Shown here: positions 28,101 through 33,716 of the stretch, in pieces
How the letters are laid out: the number at the start of each line of letters is the position of its first letter
Position numbering within the stretch: the stretch's first letter is position 1
Assembly (NCBI GenBank): GCA_005784505.1
Contig: VCAZ01000003.1
Location: 4,000,510-4,064,509 of the forward strand
Reading direction: 5' to 3'
DNA length: 64,000 bases
Source of the DNA: Bagarius yarrelli
Lineage: Eukaryota; Chordata; Actinopteri; Siluriformes; Sisoridae
Program-made: the position numbers and the translations under genes
The notes under the pieces: generated by a model
What the model was told of the DNA's origin: nothing
The model's database searches: none
The model's input: the letters and a program-made list of their open reading frames with translations, nothing else

Positions 28101-31100
28101 TATTCATTAAATAAATAAAGACCTACCTACTGTCTATACACAAATTCCCTAATAAAATTAAAAATAATAGTAATAGATTTTTAAATTACGGGTTAAAATT
28201 ACTTGTATTACTTTTTATTGCAAATAAGTACATTAAATTCATCTATAAAGAACATTGGGCACATCATTAAACAAAAAATATGTCAAAGACGACCCCAAAC
28301 TTTTCAGCAGCTGAAAACCTGTAGCAGGCAAGAATGGGACCAAATTCCAACACCAAAACTCCATTAACTCATAACCTCGATGCCCAAACGTCTTCAAACT
28401 ATTTGGAGCAGAGGAGGAGATGCTACACTATGGTAAAAATGTCCTGTCCCAACTATTTTGAGACCTGTACCAGGCATCAAATTTTTTAATGAGCTTATTT
28501 AGTGGATTAAAGTGTAAAATTTCTCAGTTTAAACATTTATGTTATCTATGTTCTATTATGAATAAAATATTGTTTAATGTGATTTTTAAAGTCTTTTATT
28601 TTTCATTTTATTCAAATTTAAATAACATCCCAACTTTTCCGGGATTCGTGTTGTAAAATACATCCAATACAGAGGTCTTCTGTGCAGTCAGGAATTTTTT
28701 TTTTTTTTGACGGAAGCCCAATTTGCTCACCTTAAAGAAACATTTTATGAACCACGTAAAAAAAAAAAAAAAAAACACATCTATAGATGCAGCCAAACTC
28801 CTGAGTCACACTACTATTTCGGTTCAAGTTGTTAGGATTGAACTTCTATTTTTGCAAAACAACCAAAAAACTACTGCACATCCTGTTTTCTTGAATACAT
28901 AGCCAACATGCCAATTATAAAAGGCTGGCAGTGTCATAAGCAAAGATAGCCAAGGGTTTTTTTTCCTGTTGCTGTGTGAACACTGTTAAAACGAGGGTGG
29001 AAACTGTTCCTGTTTCTTCATTAATTTTGGCTGGACCTGGTGTACATCAGAAAAGGTTCATTCACCAGCATTACAAAAGTGCATTGAGGAACGTTTTGAA
29101 AAAATATATACTGTCTGGAACGGAATCAAGAGGACTGTCGTGTGTTATAATGACAGAAACCAAATAAAACGTATTTACAAAACAAAAAAAACAACAAAAA
29201 AAAGTCTTTATGCTACATGGCAACTTGCTAGAATTTTAGCAGCTGTGATATTTATAATGCGGGTTTTAGTTGGAGAATAAAACATTTCATTTATTTATTA
29301 TGACTTTACATTTAAAAAGATTTTTTTTTAATTAATTAAATAAGAAAATGATCAATTTTACATCATGTTAGATTCTTTGTTGAAAACATCTACAAAACTG
29401 GTTAGTGCCTGAGAATAATTATATTATAGTAGCTATATTATTCTTCATCTCTTTTTGAATTACAAAAATTGCTCTTAAAGAAAAACCTCAAGGCATTCGG
29501 TCATGAAAACTTTTCAGTGAAATACCCTAATGGAACATTTTTATCACTGGGGGTGGTAAAGGGGTATCAAAAAGTTTCGAGACACACCAACAGATGGCAG
29601 GAGTCTCGGGGGGGCGGTCAGAAATCCAGTTCACCCCAAATGTATTCGGTAGAGATGAGCTTATGGCTCCGTGCATTTATTTATTTAAGGGGTATTTATG
29701 CACAGGGGCACTGTCATGCTGTAACAGTGTTTGTGCCTCTAAGCTTCTAATGCTGTGGCTATTTGGCCATACAGTGTAATTATTTTCTGTTTTTTACCTT
29801 TATGTGTGGTTATTTACCTGAGCTTAGTGAAAAATGTATGCAGCTCAAATCATTCATTCATTCAGCTTCTATAGCCGCTTATTCCCTAATTCAGGGTCAC
29901 AGAGATCTGCTGGCGCCTATCCCAGCTGAAGAGCAGGATGGGTACACCCTGGACAGGTCGCCAGTCCAGTACAGGGCTGCAGCTTGAATTAGATATATTT
30001 CAAATAAGTCACTGCAGAACTTGTACAAACCTGAAGACCTGGAGCATTGAAAGTGATAACCTGCACCCCATTTTCCATGTTTGTTGTGGTAAAGGTGATA
30101 GAATTCTCCTGTCCATGGAGTGTCACAGCCAATTGGATTTCTTGATGTTTAGAACGTATCCTCCACAGATCAAACTTGTCTTTGCTGGCAGCACCTTTTA
30201 GCTGCAGAGTGGCCACGAACACATAGGATGGAGGAAGACCCTCTGGAAAGATCTCCCTGGTAAATCAGTGCGAAATATTTATTATAATGTTAACGAAATT
30301 AAAGTTAGCATTATTATTTGTCGATATATGATTCTCTATAAAATTCAGCATAAGTAGATTACCAGACATAATGTTGGACACACATCTTAGAAAACAAATT
30401 ACATTTTTAAAGTAAAGTAATGAATACTTTTAAGTAATGGGAAGAACGCAATAGTGGTAAAAAAAAAAAAAAAAAAAAAAAAAAACTGCCCACGATATGG
30501 GTGGAGGTTTTAAGGAGTGAACCCAACCTTATCTGGGTGAGACTGTAAAGGGCTATTTTCAGTAATGATACTTTCTAGTCATAGTCTTTTATCAAAATGT
30601 CTATAATGGAAAGGAGATACAAAGTCGATTTTAACTGGTAGTGTGTGTATTTACAAGCAATTATACTGTCTAATGTAATGTTCTTTAATGGTCATGTGAG
30701 AAAAACCTACTACACATATTGCACAGCATGTCCCATTGCATTGAAATACATTGAAATGTATTATGATGTCTTTTATTCATTTACAGATAAAAATATTTGT
30801 AAACTTTACTGCTCTTTTTAAGGTTTCTTTAATTTTTATTTTTTTTTATTGTTTTATGAACAGCTTATTATTTAATGATTGAACCCCTGTGTAATACATT
30901 GCCCTCTTAAATAAAGAGATAATGACAAAATAAATGCCTCTATTACAATATAAATACACTATCTTACTTTGTCTCCTCAGTAATGTCCACCCTTTTGTCG
31001 AGGAAGTAGGCTGTCTCAGACAGCAAAGAGCCTGATATCTCCTTGGCTTTCTGACTGATTTTCATCCCCAGCATCAGCTCAAAGCCTTTTTCATCCCTTG

Positions 31101-33165
31101 AGGCAACAGGAATACGTGTGGGGCACACAGACTCTGTAGAACACCACAGAAATTTTATTATATATACCTTCATATCACACCTTTACACATGCCTTATTCC
31201 CAGCTAATCATTCAGTTCTCACATGATTTGCAACATTCCAAATCTTTAAAAAAAATGTCCAGTTGGGACATAATGCTGTTCTAAGATCCTTTTATGAGAA
31301 CATTGATTGACTGCAATTAACATCCTGAGGATGTTCCAAAACACATACTTACTATGAATAACGTGATTAAAGAGAACATTCCATGAAGATTATTTAAAAG
31401 AAAGTTTTCTCCTAACATTACAGAATAGCTGCAAGCTGAGAACATATAATGGGATGTTTATTCATCCTTTATTAAAGGAGTGGCAGTTAGGGGTAAATCT
31501 GTTTTTTGGTTTTTACACATGGGAAGGTCTACTGAATAAGGTCTTTCTCTATTATTAACAATAACAGAGATACATTAAAACTGGAAGAATGTATGTCAAT
31601 TTGGTGGTGCGGGGAATTGAAACTCGATCTTTCAATAAGCAGGCCAACCCCTTAACTATTACGCTACCACTTCCCCTGTATATGGTGCTTCTGGTAGGTC
31701 TTTTATTTATTCCAGAGCAAAACTGGAATTTGAAAAAGTCCTTTCAAACTAAAGGATTTTATTTATTTATTTATTTATTTATTTTTTAAAGCTGAGAATA
31801 TTTTATGTTTTGTGCCATTTTCAGAGATGAATTCAACCCCTTCAGGAGGCTAAGAATGCTTAGAAACCCAATTTTTAAAGAGTATGCTCTAAGCTACTTA
31901 GACATGTTTAAAGTCTAGCATATGTTTCTAGAGGAAATGCACTGAGGGTAGTGATTTACTCAAAATACAAATATAGTCCTTTAAATCCAAGCCCTGAAAA
32001 CAAATACATTTATTCATTCAGGTGTCGAATAGTTGAGTACCAGGGAAAGAATGATAGCTTTGAGAAATGAAAAGCATCAGGCAAGCAGAGGCGGTTATAT
32101 ATAATGTGAGCGGTTGAATTTTATTAAATAAATTTAAAAAAAAAAAACTGATTTGTTCAAAAATTCGTGATTTAGGAGGAGCACTTCCAATATTACTAAA
32201 AGAACAAACAATCACTTTATCACACTTTCCATGGAAGTGTCTTTTTCCTATCTATTTCAGGCCTCACCTTCACAAAGCTTTTGTTCCATGGAGTCTCGGA
32301 TGCGATCGATGGTGGTATAGTCTTGTGCATACAGCACATAGAAGCTGGAAGGCGTGTTAGCAATAGCAACCAGCTCTGAAGTGGTGATCTCTGAGCCCAC
32401 TCCTACTGCAAAGACAGTGATTCCCAGTGCTCGAGCTTCTACACTCGCATCCACTACATCGTCCTGAGATTTCCCATCAGTCACCACTACAGCAATCCGA
32501 TTCCTAGTGGTATCACCGCGTTGTAATGAAGCAAACACATGATCGACTGCAAACTTGATGGCACGTCCCGTCTGAGTGTTTCCTCCCATATAACGGATGG
32601 CCTGGATAGCTTCGATGAGCTCTTTGGAATGATGATGAGCACCAAGAGGGATCTCCAGCCGAGGAGTGTCACTGTACTGCACTACAGCCACCTGGGAGTA
32701 ATGAGGGCCTACATCAAAGCTGCTGGTAATGTTGACAAGCCAGCGTTTGGCGGTATCAAAGTCCTTGTAGCCCACACTCCAGGAACCATCAATAATGTAC
32801 ACGAGATCATTCGCAGCTGTACTGCAACCTGCACAACATCAGATATGAGGATGATGAGTTTACTGCCTCTAGGTGTACCATGAATAATACATAAAGTCAG
32901 TATAGGGAATCTTTTTAAGATTCCTAATGAACACTACATACATCTTGAATTAAAAAGAGGTAAAGGGGCTACCATCAAGGCTATAATTACTGTATACACA
33001 CTGAACATACTAAAAACATATCCAGAAAAGATTCACAGATGTTCATTATTTTAGTAATATAGAGAAAGAGTTGATACATACAGTACCTGCTCGAGTATCA
33101 TCCTTTTCTGTAGAATGTATGCAGGTGAAGAGCGTCAGCACTGACATCACCCTTAAAATTAACAT
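2485..33165 (-). CDS. col21a1: Collagen alpha-1(XXI) chain, 5' part of gene (17 coding exons, 3' end outside window)
   Basis: This is a secreted extracellular-matrix collagen of the FACIT-like group. I joined exons by GT-AG borders and phase: coding lengths from the start are 79, 561, 166, 226, 174, 78, 12, 90, 45, 54, 54, 54, 45, 54, 54, 45 and 54 bases, and the frame closes without a stop. Domains are a signal peptide (about 1-18), vWA (about 34-212), TSPN/laminin-G-like (about 215-425), linker, and Gly-X-Y repeats from about residue 449 to 615. The vWA domain and the KLCEESVCPTRIPVA junction closely resemble my memory of vertebrate COL21A1, and fit COL22A1 less well. The family is about 950 residues long, so roughly a third is missing on the left. 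Collagen exons are 45 or 54 bases and begin with a Gly codon, as in fibril-associated collagens. The identification is by recall, not alignment; the Gly-X-Y part alone would not identify the gene. Confidence 0.88.
2711..2755 (-). CDS. col21a1: col21a1 collagen exon, 5 triplets
   Basis: This 45-base exon reads GIRGLPGEAGPNGAQ. The acceptor is attctcag|GGTA and the donor is GCGCAG|gtacat. It is followed 172 bases on by the last exon visible in the window. Confidence 0.87.
3021..3373 (+). mobile_element. Short mariner-like transposon copy with both inverted repeats
   Basis: The ends are near-perfect inverted repeats of about 30 bases (TATACAGGGCATCCCTTTAG at the left; the right end reversed reads TATACAGGGTGTCCCTTAAG). 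Inside, about 75 codons keep the C-terminal part of a mariner-type transposase: DLTPLDFYLWKHLKAMVY and ITPAVLIRVLWKW, ending SNGGHVE. It is far shorter than a 1.3-kb mariner, so it is an internally deleted, non-autonomous copy. Confidence 0.8.
3570..3805 (-). repeat. Dispersed repeat copy (AGGAAGAAACCTTAAGAGGAACC family), antisense
   Basis: Read on the minus strand it has CCCAAATGAGGATGGGTT, GAGTCTGGTTCCTC, TCAGGGAGTTTTTCCTTG, GCTGCTTTGAGACAATG and an AATAAA-like end. It is the most complete copy here and shows the spacing that the minisatellite-bearing copy at 46,255 has lost. Confidence 0.6.
3950..4370. repeat. Dispersed teleost repeat, family unresolved
   Basis: GCAGCTACTGGAAGCCAGTGG and GGAAACGCAGCAGTGAGGTG are words I recognise from a widespread fish repeat, probably the non-coding end of a non-LTR element. 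Related wording occurs at 61,145. No open frame survives. Confidence 0.5.
4484..4638 (-). repeat. SINE-A
   Basis: This is a tRNA-derived SINE read on the minus strand, with head GGGGAAGTGGTAGCGCAGTG, B box GGTTCGATTCCC and a TGCCTTAAATGT tail end. The centre is shortened. Confidence 0.75.
4905..5285 (+). repeat. Degenerate LINE 3' end
   Basis: A short stretch (FSLRLSVS, stop) resembles the ...RAVRLLNS end of fish LINE ORFs. It is followed by a T-rich 3' UTR-like segment with repeated TTGTATT motifs. Family and limits are uncertain. Confidence 0.4.
5375..5432 (+). repeat. Mixed (ATCT)n, (CT)n and (AT)n microsatellite
   Basis: Three short tracts in series within AT-rich DNA. Confidence 0.9.
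5668..5767 (+). repeat. (CT)n microsatellite, imperfect
   Basis: A pyrimidine tract of about 100 bases with a duplicated CCATCTCTCTCTTTGTCTC-type interruption. Confidence 0.95.
5830..5985 (+). repeat. SINE-A-like, strongly decayed
   Basis: GGAGTTAAGGCATTACGCTA, GAGTTTAAATCCCAACACTG and a GAGTAAATGTAA end keep the order of a SINE-A but little identity. Confidence 0.3.
6119..6607 (+). mobile_element. Deleted Tc1-like transposon with terminal inverted repeats
   Basis: The left end TATCTCACAAAAGTGAGTAC and the right end, which reads GTACACTTACTTTTGTGAGA, are inverted repeats. The interior keeps NLNPTEHLWD, the last catalytic-region motif of Tc1 transposases (normally N-P-I-E-H-x-W). About 490 bases of an expected 1.6 kb remain, with stops, so it cannot encode transposase. 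Confidence 0.8.
7318..7498 (-). repeat. SINE-B, tail lost
   Basis: The head (TGGCTCAAATGG-like) and body (AACCTTTGGATATG end) are present, but the CATTTCATTGGCTC tail is absent. Confidence 0.65.
7625..7925 (+). mobile_element. Tc1-like transposon remnant, 3' part
   Basis: The words CAGAGCCCTGACCTCAAACC and GATGAACTGAAACACAAATT, and the end AGCACATATGGTGTGATGG followed by TCCACATACG, match a very common teleost Tc1-like family (S-P-D-L-N-P motif decayed). The 5' part is absent. Confidence 0.65.
8381..8678 (-). repeat. SINE-A, one copy inserted into another
   Basis: Two partial copies lie in series (8,381-8,530 and 8,555-8,678), each with GAGCAATTGGGGTTAAGGGCC-like wording on the plus strand. 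The inner junction lacks a head, so one may have landed in, or recombined with, the other. Confidence 0.65.
9236..9350 (+). mobile_element. Tc1-like transposon remnant, 5' part
   Basis: GAAAGCACCTAGAAGGTC, GCAGCATTAAGTTTTTTCC and GATGCCCCTGTCCACAAAAC belong to the same family as 7,625 and 58,024. The fragment has no coding potential. Confidence 0.5.
9485..9945 (+). mobile_element. Solo-LTR-like repeat (copy 1)
   Basis: This T-rich block opens with a GCCGAGCCACTGGAGGGCAA word and ends TTTGCATCCAAACTCATCCC. Both words recur at 50,530-50,876. The style (T-rich U3, late AATAAA-like signal, then GCATCCA) is that of fish Gypsy-type LTRs. I could not fix the ends or target duplications. Confidence 0.45.
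10031..10180 (-). repeat. SINE-D
   Basis: On the minus strand a B box GCGTTCGATTCC sits within GACCCGCGTTCGATTCCGG. The head CATGCTGTAGTGGATTGAGG includes an A-box-like TAGTGGATTGA. The tail is CCTATAAATAAAGGC. It starts 163 bases left of a collagen exon. Confidence 0.6.
10343..10396 (-). CDS. col21a1: col21a1 collagen exon, 6 triplets
   Basis: This 54-base exon reads GDKGDDGQPGIDGTQGVP. The acceptor is tttaccag|GGTG and the donor is GTACCA|gtaagt. It is isolated by 12.2 kb on the 5' side and 7.6 kb on the 3' side. I scanned both introns by eye for further Gly-X-Y exons and found none. Confidence 0.88.
10640..10772 (+). repeat. SINE-A, tail decayed
   Basis: GTGCAGTGATTAAGATATTG (A box region) and GGGTTCAATTTCCAGCACC (B box) are clear. 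The 3' end is truncated at TCCGGATAAGCAC. Confidence 0.6.
10962..11301 (+). repeat. SINE-C (DANA/HAmo-like), full length
   Basis: The tRNA-like head GTGGTTAGCACTGTTGC is followed by TTCACAGCAAGAAG, then the shared body (GTTTGCATGTTCTCCTTGTG, CGGTTTCCTCCCACAGTCC, CCTGTGATGGACTGGTGACC), ending in (GGAT)n. The body and tail resemble the L2-derived ends of DANA-type fish SINEs. Confidence 0.85.
11302..11762. other. Short intronic stretch between two SINE-C copies
   Basis: Nothing recognised; an open frame here has no family resemblance. Confidence 0.4.
11763..12115 (+). repeat. SINE-C, full length, atypical tail
   Basis: GGCAGCACGGTGGCTTAGTG head and CCAATTAGGGAATAAGCGGG end. The (GAAT/GATG)n tail is replaced by TTTTCTCCTCCTCC. 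It lies 460 bases from another copy in the same orientation. Confidence 0.8.
12116..12710. other. Intronic sequence, nothing recognised
   Basis: AT-rich DNA without repeats or exon signals that I can support. Confidence 0.4.
12711..12729 (+). repeat. (CA)n microsatellite
   Basis: Nine CA units. Confidence 0.9.
12788..13148 (+). repeat. Composite tetranucleotide satellite (TATC/TGTC/CATC)
   Basis: About 360 bases of related tetramers: (TATC)n, then mixed CTGT and CATC runs with single-base drift, then (TATC)n again. Confidence 0.95.
13149..14566. other. Intronic sequence, nothing recognised
   Basis: Two 60-80 codon open frames (13,217 and 13,603) have no family features and no convincing splice context. 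Confidence 0.4.
14069..14085 (+). repeat. (CA)n microsatellite
   Basis: Eight units. Confidence 0.85.
14567..14760. mobile_element. Foldback MITE, 194 bases
   Basis: The two ends are long inverted repeats of about 60 bases, beginning CAGAGGTGGGCAATCTTGGC at the left; the right end reversed begins CAGGGGTGGGCAATCTCGG. Both arms reach AGAGTTTAGCTCCAAC. The centre is about 70 bases. It could fold into one hairpin. This is a known teleost non-autonomous type, probably hAT-related. Confidence 0.8.
14795..15190 (+). repeat. Dispersed repeat copy with AATAAA-like 3' end
   Basis: The left part (14,808-14,942) is the reverse complement of 60,554-60,690. The right part ends CACCTCTGGCTTGCTTAG ... GTAAAGCTGCTTTGAC ... 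ATATAAATAAAG, the same ending as the repeats at 3,570 and 46,255. Confidence 0.5.
15466..15644 (+). repeat. SINE-A
   Basis: GATTAAGGTGTTATATTGC, GGGTTTGATTTCCCAGTACC and a CTGTAAATGTAAATGTA tail give the full layout. Confidence 0.7.
15984..16262 (+). mobile_element. Tc1-like transposon remnant
   Basis: TTCCAGAATGACAATGCCCC and TGTGCACAAAGCTTCTGA match the F-Q-H-D-N-A-P-V-H-K segment of the family copy at 58,024. The rest is diverged. Confidence 0.5.
16349..16491 (+). repeat. SINE-A, B box deleted
   Basis: The head AAGGTGTTGGACTGCTAG passes straight to CACTGCTGGGCCCCTGAGC. The tail GCCGCAAATGTAAATG is intact. Confidence 0.6.
16670..16840 (-). repeat. SINE-A
   Basis: It runs from the CAGAGCAACTTGCATTTATC part to ACCATTAGCCACCACTTCC on the plus strand. 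The B box is intact (GTTCGATTCCC). Confidence 0.7.
16841..18727. other. Intronic sequence of the 12.2-kb intron
   Basis: Apart from the GT tract, I see no repeat, collagen triplets or conserved-looking block. Confidence 0.4.
17809..17833 (+). repeat. (GT)n microsatellite
   Basis: Twelve units, then an interrupted TGGTGTGTCTGTGTGG. Confidence 0.9.
18728..19200. mobile_element. Degenerate DNA-transposon-like repeat
   Basis: TATAGTGGCAAGAAAAATAA and GAAGAAAAATATGGGAACCC look like repeated terminal segments of a fish DNA element. GGATTTAGGTCTGGGCC and CACTGTCTTGCTGCATCAC are recurring interior words. No transposase is readable. Confidence 0.45.
19560..19682 (-). repeat. SINE-D, degenerate
   Basis: TTTATTAAGGTGATAGGACA and GCTCCGAGCCGGAATCACA match the layout of the copy at 10,031. 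The G10 tract is part of the same segment. Confidence 0.5.
20622..21292. mobile_element. Inverted-repeat element, about 0.65 kb (copy 1)
   Basis: The arms of about 140 bases are inverted copies: 20,636-20,790 begins TGAACATGATTTTGCC, and the right arm reversed (21,281 down to 21,165) begins TGGACGTGATTTTGCC. Both contain GATGTGATCCTGGATT-like and ACCAAACCCGCCTCAA segments. The AT-rich interior carries CA repeats and no open frame. Copy 2 is at 49,606 in the opposite orientation. Confidence 0.75.
21459..21604 (+). repeat. SINE-A, 5'-truncated
   Basis: It starts in the B box (GTGGGTTCTGGTTCCCAGC) and runs to GCTGTAAATGTAATG. Confidence 0.65.
21605..22609. other. Intronic sequence before a collagen exon
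   Basis: Low-repeat, AT-rich DNA; no further Gly-X-Y exon seen. Confidence 0.4.
22610..22663 (-). CDS. col21a1: col21a1 collagen exon, 6 triplets
   Basis: This 54-base exon reads GEPGLPGSDGPAGTIGPK. The acceptor is cacacag|GGGG and the donor is CCAAAG|gtcagt. It stands alone between introns of about 1.6 kb and 12.2 kb. Confidence 0.89.
23405..23665 (-). repeat. LINE 3' tail-like repeat, antisense
   Basis: On the minus strand it ends ...TATGTGACAAATAAAATTTG, the usual tail of a common fish LINE type. The upstream part is AT-rich and diverged. It lies in a col21a1 intron. Confidence 0.45.
23667..23693 (+). repeat. (CT)n-(TA)n microsatellite
   Basis: Short compound tract in a col21a1 intron. 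Confidence 0.85.
24289..24333 (-). CDS. col21a1: col21a1 collagen exon, 5 triplets
   Basis: This 45-base exon reads GNKGEQGPPGAPGHK. The acceptor is caacctcag|GGAA and the donor is CACAAG|gtaagg. Nine bases further upstream a second AG (gtcaacag) would add Gln-Pro-Gln. That keeps the frame but not the Gly-X-Y rule, so the shorter form is taken. Confidence 0.88.
24778..24831 (-). CDS. col21a1: col21a1 collagen exon, 6 triplets
   Basis: This 54-base exon reads GERGQQGLPGKQGPPGLN. The acceptor is tgtatag|GGTG and the donor is CTCAAT|gtaagc. Prolines in Y positions (GLP, GPP) are the normal hydroxylation sites of the helix. Confidence 0.9.
25010..25063 (-). CDS. col21a1: col21a1 collagen exon, 6 triplets
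   Basis: This 54-base exon reads GEAGLRGPKGDLGVKGSK. The acceptor is tctggcag|GGTG and the donor is TCCAAA|gtatgt. GPKGD is a common charge-pair motif in collagen helices. Confidence 0.9.
25352..25405 (-). CDS. col21a1: col21a1 collagen exon, 6 triplets
   Basis: This 54-base exon reads GIRGERGMPGELGKTGQK with unbroken Gly-X-Y. The acceptor is tttaaag|GGTA and the donor is CAAAAG|gtaaga. Charged X and Y positions (ER, EL, KT) are typical of a non-fibrillar collagen helix. Confidence 0.9.
25523..25567 (-). CDS. col21a1: col21a1 collagen exon, 5 triplets
   Basis: This 45-base exon reads GEKGENGLPGHDGKP. The acceptor is tctgcag|GGTG and the donor is AAGCCT|gtgagt. A second donor-like GTAAGC lies inside it, seven bases before the end, but using it would break the frame, so the downstream donor is preferred. 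Confidence 0.87.
25653..25742 (-). CDS. col21a1: col21a1 linker exon and first Gly-X-Y triplets
   Basis: This 90-base exon encodes 30 residues. First comes an acidic linker with three cysteines (CPANREAPEEKEECDCSQ), then the triplets GNP-GLP-GPS-GPK that open the triple helix. Cysteines immediately before the helix are expected to form inter-chain disulfides in FACIT-type trimers. The acceptor is tataccag|TGTC and the donor is CCAAAG|gtcagc. Confidence 0.88.
25828..25839 (-). CDS. col21a1: col21a1 candidate 12-base microexon (Asp-Asp-Glu-Arg)
   Basis: The 12 bases have a long pyrimidine tract ending atataag directly 5' and a strong donor AGG|gtaagt directly 3'. They encode DDER in phase 0 between the TSPN end (IYSV) and the linker exon (CPAN). 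Skipping it also keeps the frame, so it may be alternatively spliced. The splice signals are visible; use of the exon is inferred. Confidence 0.62.
25942..26019 (-). CDS. col21a1: col21a1 exon, last strand of TSPN domain
   Basis: This 78-base exon encodes 26 residues: LGIQKLRLYCDPVQSERETACEIYSV. The pattern QKLRxYCDP...ETACEI is the end of the TSPN domain in COL21A1, with two conserved cysteines. The acceptor is catttttag|TTAG and the donor is TCTGTG|gtaagt. Just upstream in the gene lies a roughly 0.55-kb pogo-like element in the intron. Confidence 0.9.
26082..26637. mobile_element. Pogo/Tigger-like MITE (copy 1)
   Basis: The left end ACAGCGGTACCCTGACTTAC and the right part GAGCTCCATCACAAAACG followed by AATTAAAC fit the CTTGACTTACGA / CGTTCCGTGACGGAGCTC terminal repeats typical of this non-autonomous fish group. 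The interior has TGACCCGGAACGGATTAATG. There is no transposase. Confidence 0.6.
26788..26961 (-). CDS. col21a1: col21a1 exon, C-terminal TSPN domain
   Basis: This 174-base exon (58 codons) encodes KLFDQRWHQLKILV, a CYVDDQLI strand and PIFINGKTQIAK, the W-H-Q-L / Y-V-D-D / G-K-T-Q-I-A signature of the laminin-G-like fold in COL21A1 and its relatives. The acceptor is cgattacag|AAAC and the donor is ATTCCT|gtgagt. The intron to the next exon upstream in the gene is about 3.1 kb and contains SINE copies. Confidence 0.92.
27184..27517 (-). repeat. SINE-C, full length
   Basis: Plus-strand ATTCATTCATCTTCTATACC to GCTAACCACTAAGCCACCAT. It lies in the TSPN intron. Confidence 0.8.
28300..28660 (+). 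mobile_element. Fish interspersed repeat, 3' half
   Basis: GAGGAGATGCTACACTATGG, TGTCCCAACTATTTTGAGAC and the end AACATCCCAACTTTTCCGGG match the 3' half of an abundant fish DNA-element-like repeat whose full form ends in ...TTTGGAATTGGGGTTGTA. Only this half is recognisable. Confidence 0.55.
29851..29986 (-). repeat. SINE-C, 5'-truncated
   Basis: ATTCATTCAGCTTCTATAGC to CCAGTCCAGTACAGGG; only the 3' 135 bases remain. Confidence 0.7.
30031..30256 (-). CDS. col21a1: col21a1 exon, central TSPN/laminin-G-like domain
   Basis: This 226-base exon completes a Lys codon and adds residues 270-344. It contains FPEGLPPSYVFVATLQL, KFDLWRIRSKH and VQVITFNAPGLQ, the typical strand pattern of the TSPN domain in FACIT-type collagens (F-P-x-G-L-P near the start, D-L-W-x-I in the middle). 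The acceptor is atttaccag|GGAG. The donor CAG|gtttgt is weaker than the others in this gene, though +5 is G. The exon ends in phase 0, and from here on every exon is phase 0. Confidence 0.92.
30460..30485 (+). repeat. A homopolymer, about 26 bases
   Basis: Uninterrupted A run in a col21a1 intron; its length is likely uncertain in the assembly. Confidence 0.9.
30968..31133 (-). CDS. col21a1: col21a1 exon, vWA-TSPN junction and start of TSPN domain
   Basis: This 166-base exon encodes residues 215-268 plus split codons at both ends. It begins SVCPTRIPVASRDEKGFEL, a segment that strongly recalls vertebrate COL21A1 just after the vWA domain. A hydrophilic stretch follows (KISQKAKEISG, then AYFLDKRVDITEET), the first strands of the TSPN/laminin-G-like fold. 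The acceptor is ttctacag|AGTC and the donor is ACAAA|gtaaga. A neighbouring AG makes a NAGAG acceptor, but only the first AG keeps the frame with the preceding exon. Confidence 0.9.
31601..31676 (-). repeat. SINE-A, head only
   Basis: The tRNA-like 76 bases remain (GGGGAAGTGGTAGCGTAATAG; GATCGAGTTTCAATTCC). It lies in the intron after the vWA exon. Confidence 0.6.
31756..31786 (+). repeat. (TTTA)n microsatellite
   Basis: About seven units. Confidence 0.9.
32268..32828 (-). CDS. col21a1: col21a1 exon encoding the vWA domain
   Basis: One 561-base exon holds nearly the whole vWA domain, which in this family binds protein ligands through a metal-ion-dependent adhesion site (MIDAS). The MIDAS parts are visible: DGSWS (D40, S42, S44), the Thr of GGNTQTG (T111) and the Asp of VVTDGKS (D144). 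A possible N-glycosylation site is NIT at residue 59. Cysteines at 28 and 212 bracket the domain and probably pair. The acceptor is ttgtgcag|GT and the donor is GAAG|gtgagg. The exon ends in phase 1 and its final G joins AG of the next exon to make Glu, giving LCEESVCP as in COL21A1. All MIDAS residues are present, so the site looks functional. Confidence 0.93.
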
Positions 33166-33204
33166 CTTTGAAAGTGCCGTCCACCACTTTCTGATATCAC
33201 TTTG
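33087..33204 (-). CDS. col21a1: col21a1 start-codon exon (signal peptide)
   Basis: The coding part is 33,087-33,165 (79 bases, ending in phase 1). The ATG at 33,165-33,163 has purines at -3 and -1. The peptide begins MLILRVMSVLTLFTCIHS, a basic residue followed by a hydrophobic core as in a signal peptide, with likely cleavage near residue 18, then an acidic stretch (TEKDDTRA). The donor reads G|gtactg. The next exon opens GT-TGC, completing a Gly codon before the first vWA cysteine. The 5' border is less sure: a pyrimidine-rich acceptor (tttttgtag) gives an exon end at 33,204 with 39 bases of 5' UTR, and a weaker AG at 33,190 is possible. The exon was chosen because it supplies the only in-phase ATG with a signal peptide upstream of the vWA exon. 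Confidence 0.8.
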
Positions 33205-33640
33205 CTACAAAAACAATATTTATGAGAAACATATTAACAGCGCTGAGATCCTAAGGAACACAATGCAAGCTATACTTAAATGTCCCAGGAATCATAGATC
33301 AGGAGAACAAGAACTATAGATTTTTTTTAATTAGAGATCCCACAGGACACCTGGCACCTCCAAGTGTAAAGTTATTATTACTGTTAATTTAAACTGATGA
33401 CATTTTTTTCAATTGTTACCCTAGATTCTAAACACCACAAATAAAATCAATGTATTTCTTGCCGGAGTTTATCTATGCTCTATGTGGATTTTATGCTCGT
33501 TTTGTTTAGTCATCAGGGCAACCGATATTTTTTATGAAACTTACTCAAATCTTAGAAACCTATTTTTCACTGCTAAACATTTAATTTGCTAAAAAATGAA
33601 AAAAGTATAACATCACAGTATAACAATTTCTATATTGTCT

Positions 33641-33716
33641 TACATTTTATCTTATTATACAACTGAGCAATTAAGGGTTAAAGGGTTTAAACAGGGACCC
33701 ATCAGTAAAATCCTGG
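33641..33716 (-). repeat. SINE-A, body fragment
   Basis: TACAACTGAGCAATTAAGGG is the plus-strand signature. Head and tail are missing. Confidence 0.4.

Noticed and set aside
32487..32883. Second minus-strand frame and a plus-strand frame over the vWA exon
   Set aside because: Shadows of the vWA coding frame, which carries the MIDAS residues.
2485..33165. Identification as COL22A1, also a vWA-TSPN collagen
   Set aside because: The vWA wording (FDVGPHYSQVAVVQYSD, LEIPLG) and CEESVCPTRIPVA fit COL21A1 much better as I recall the two families.
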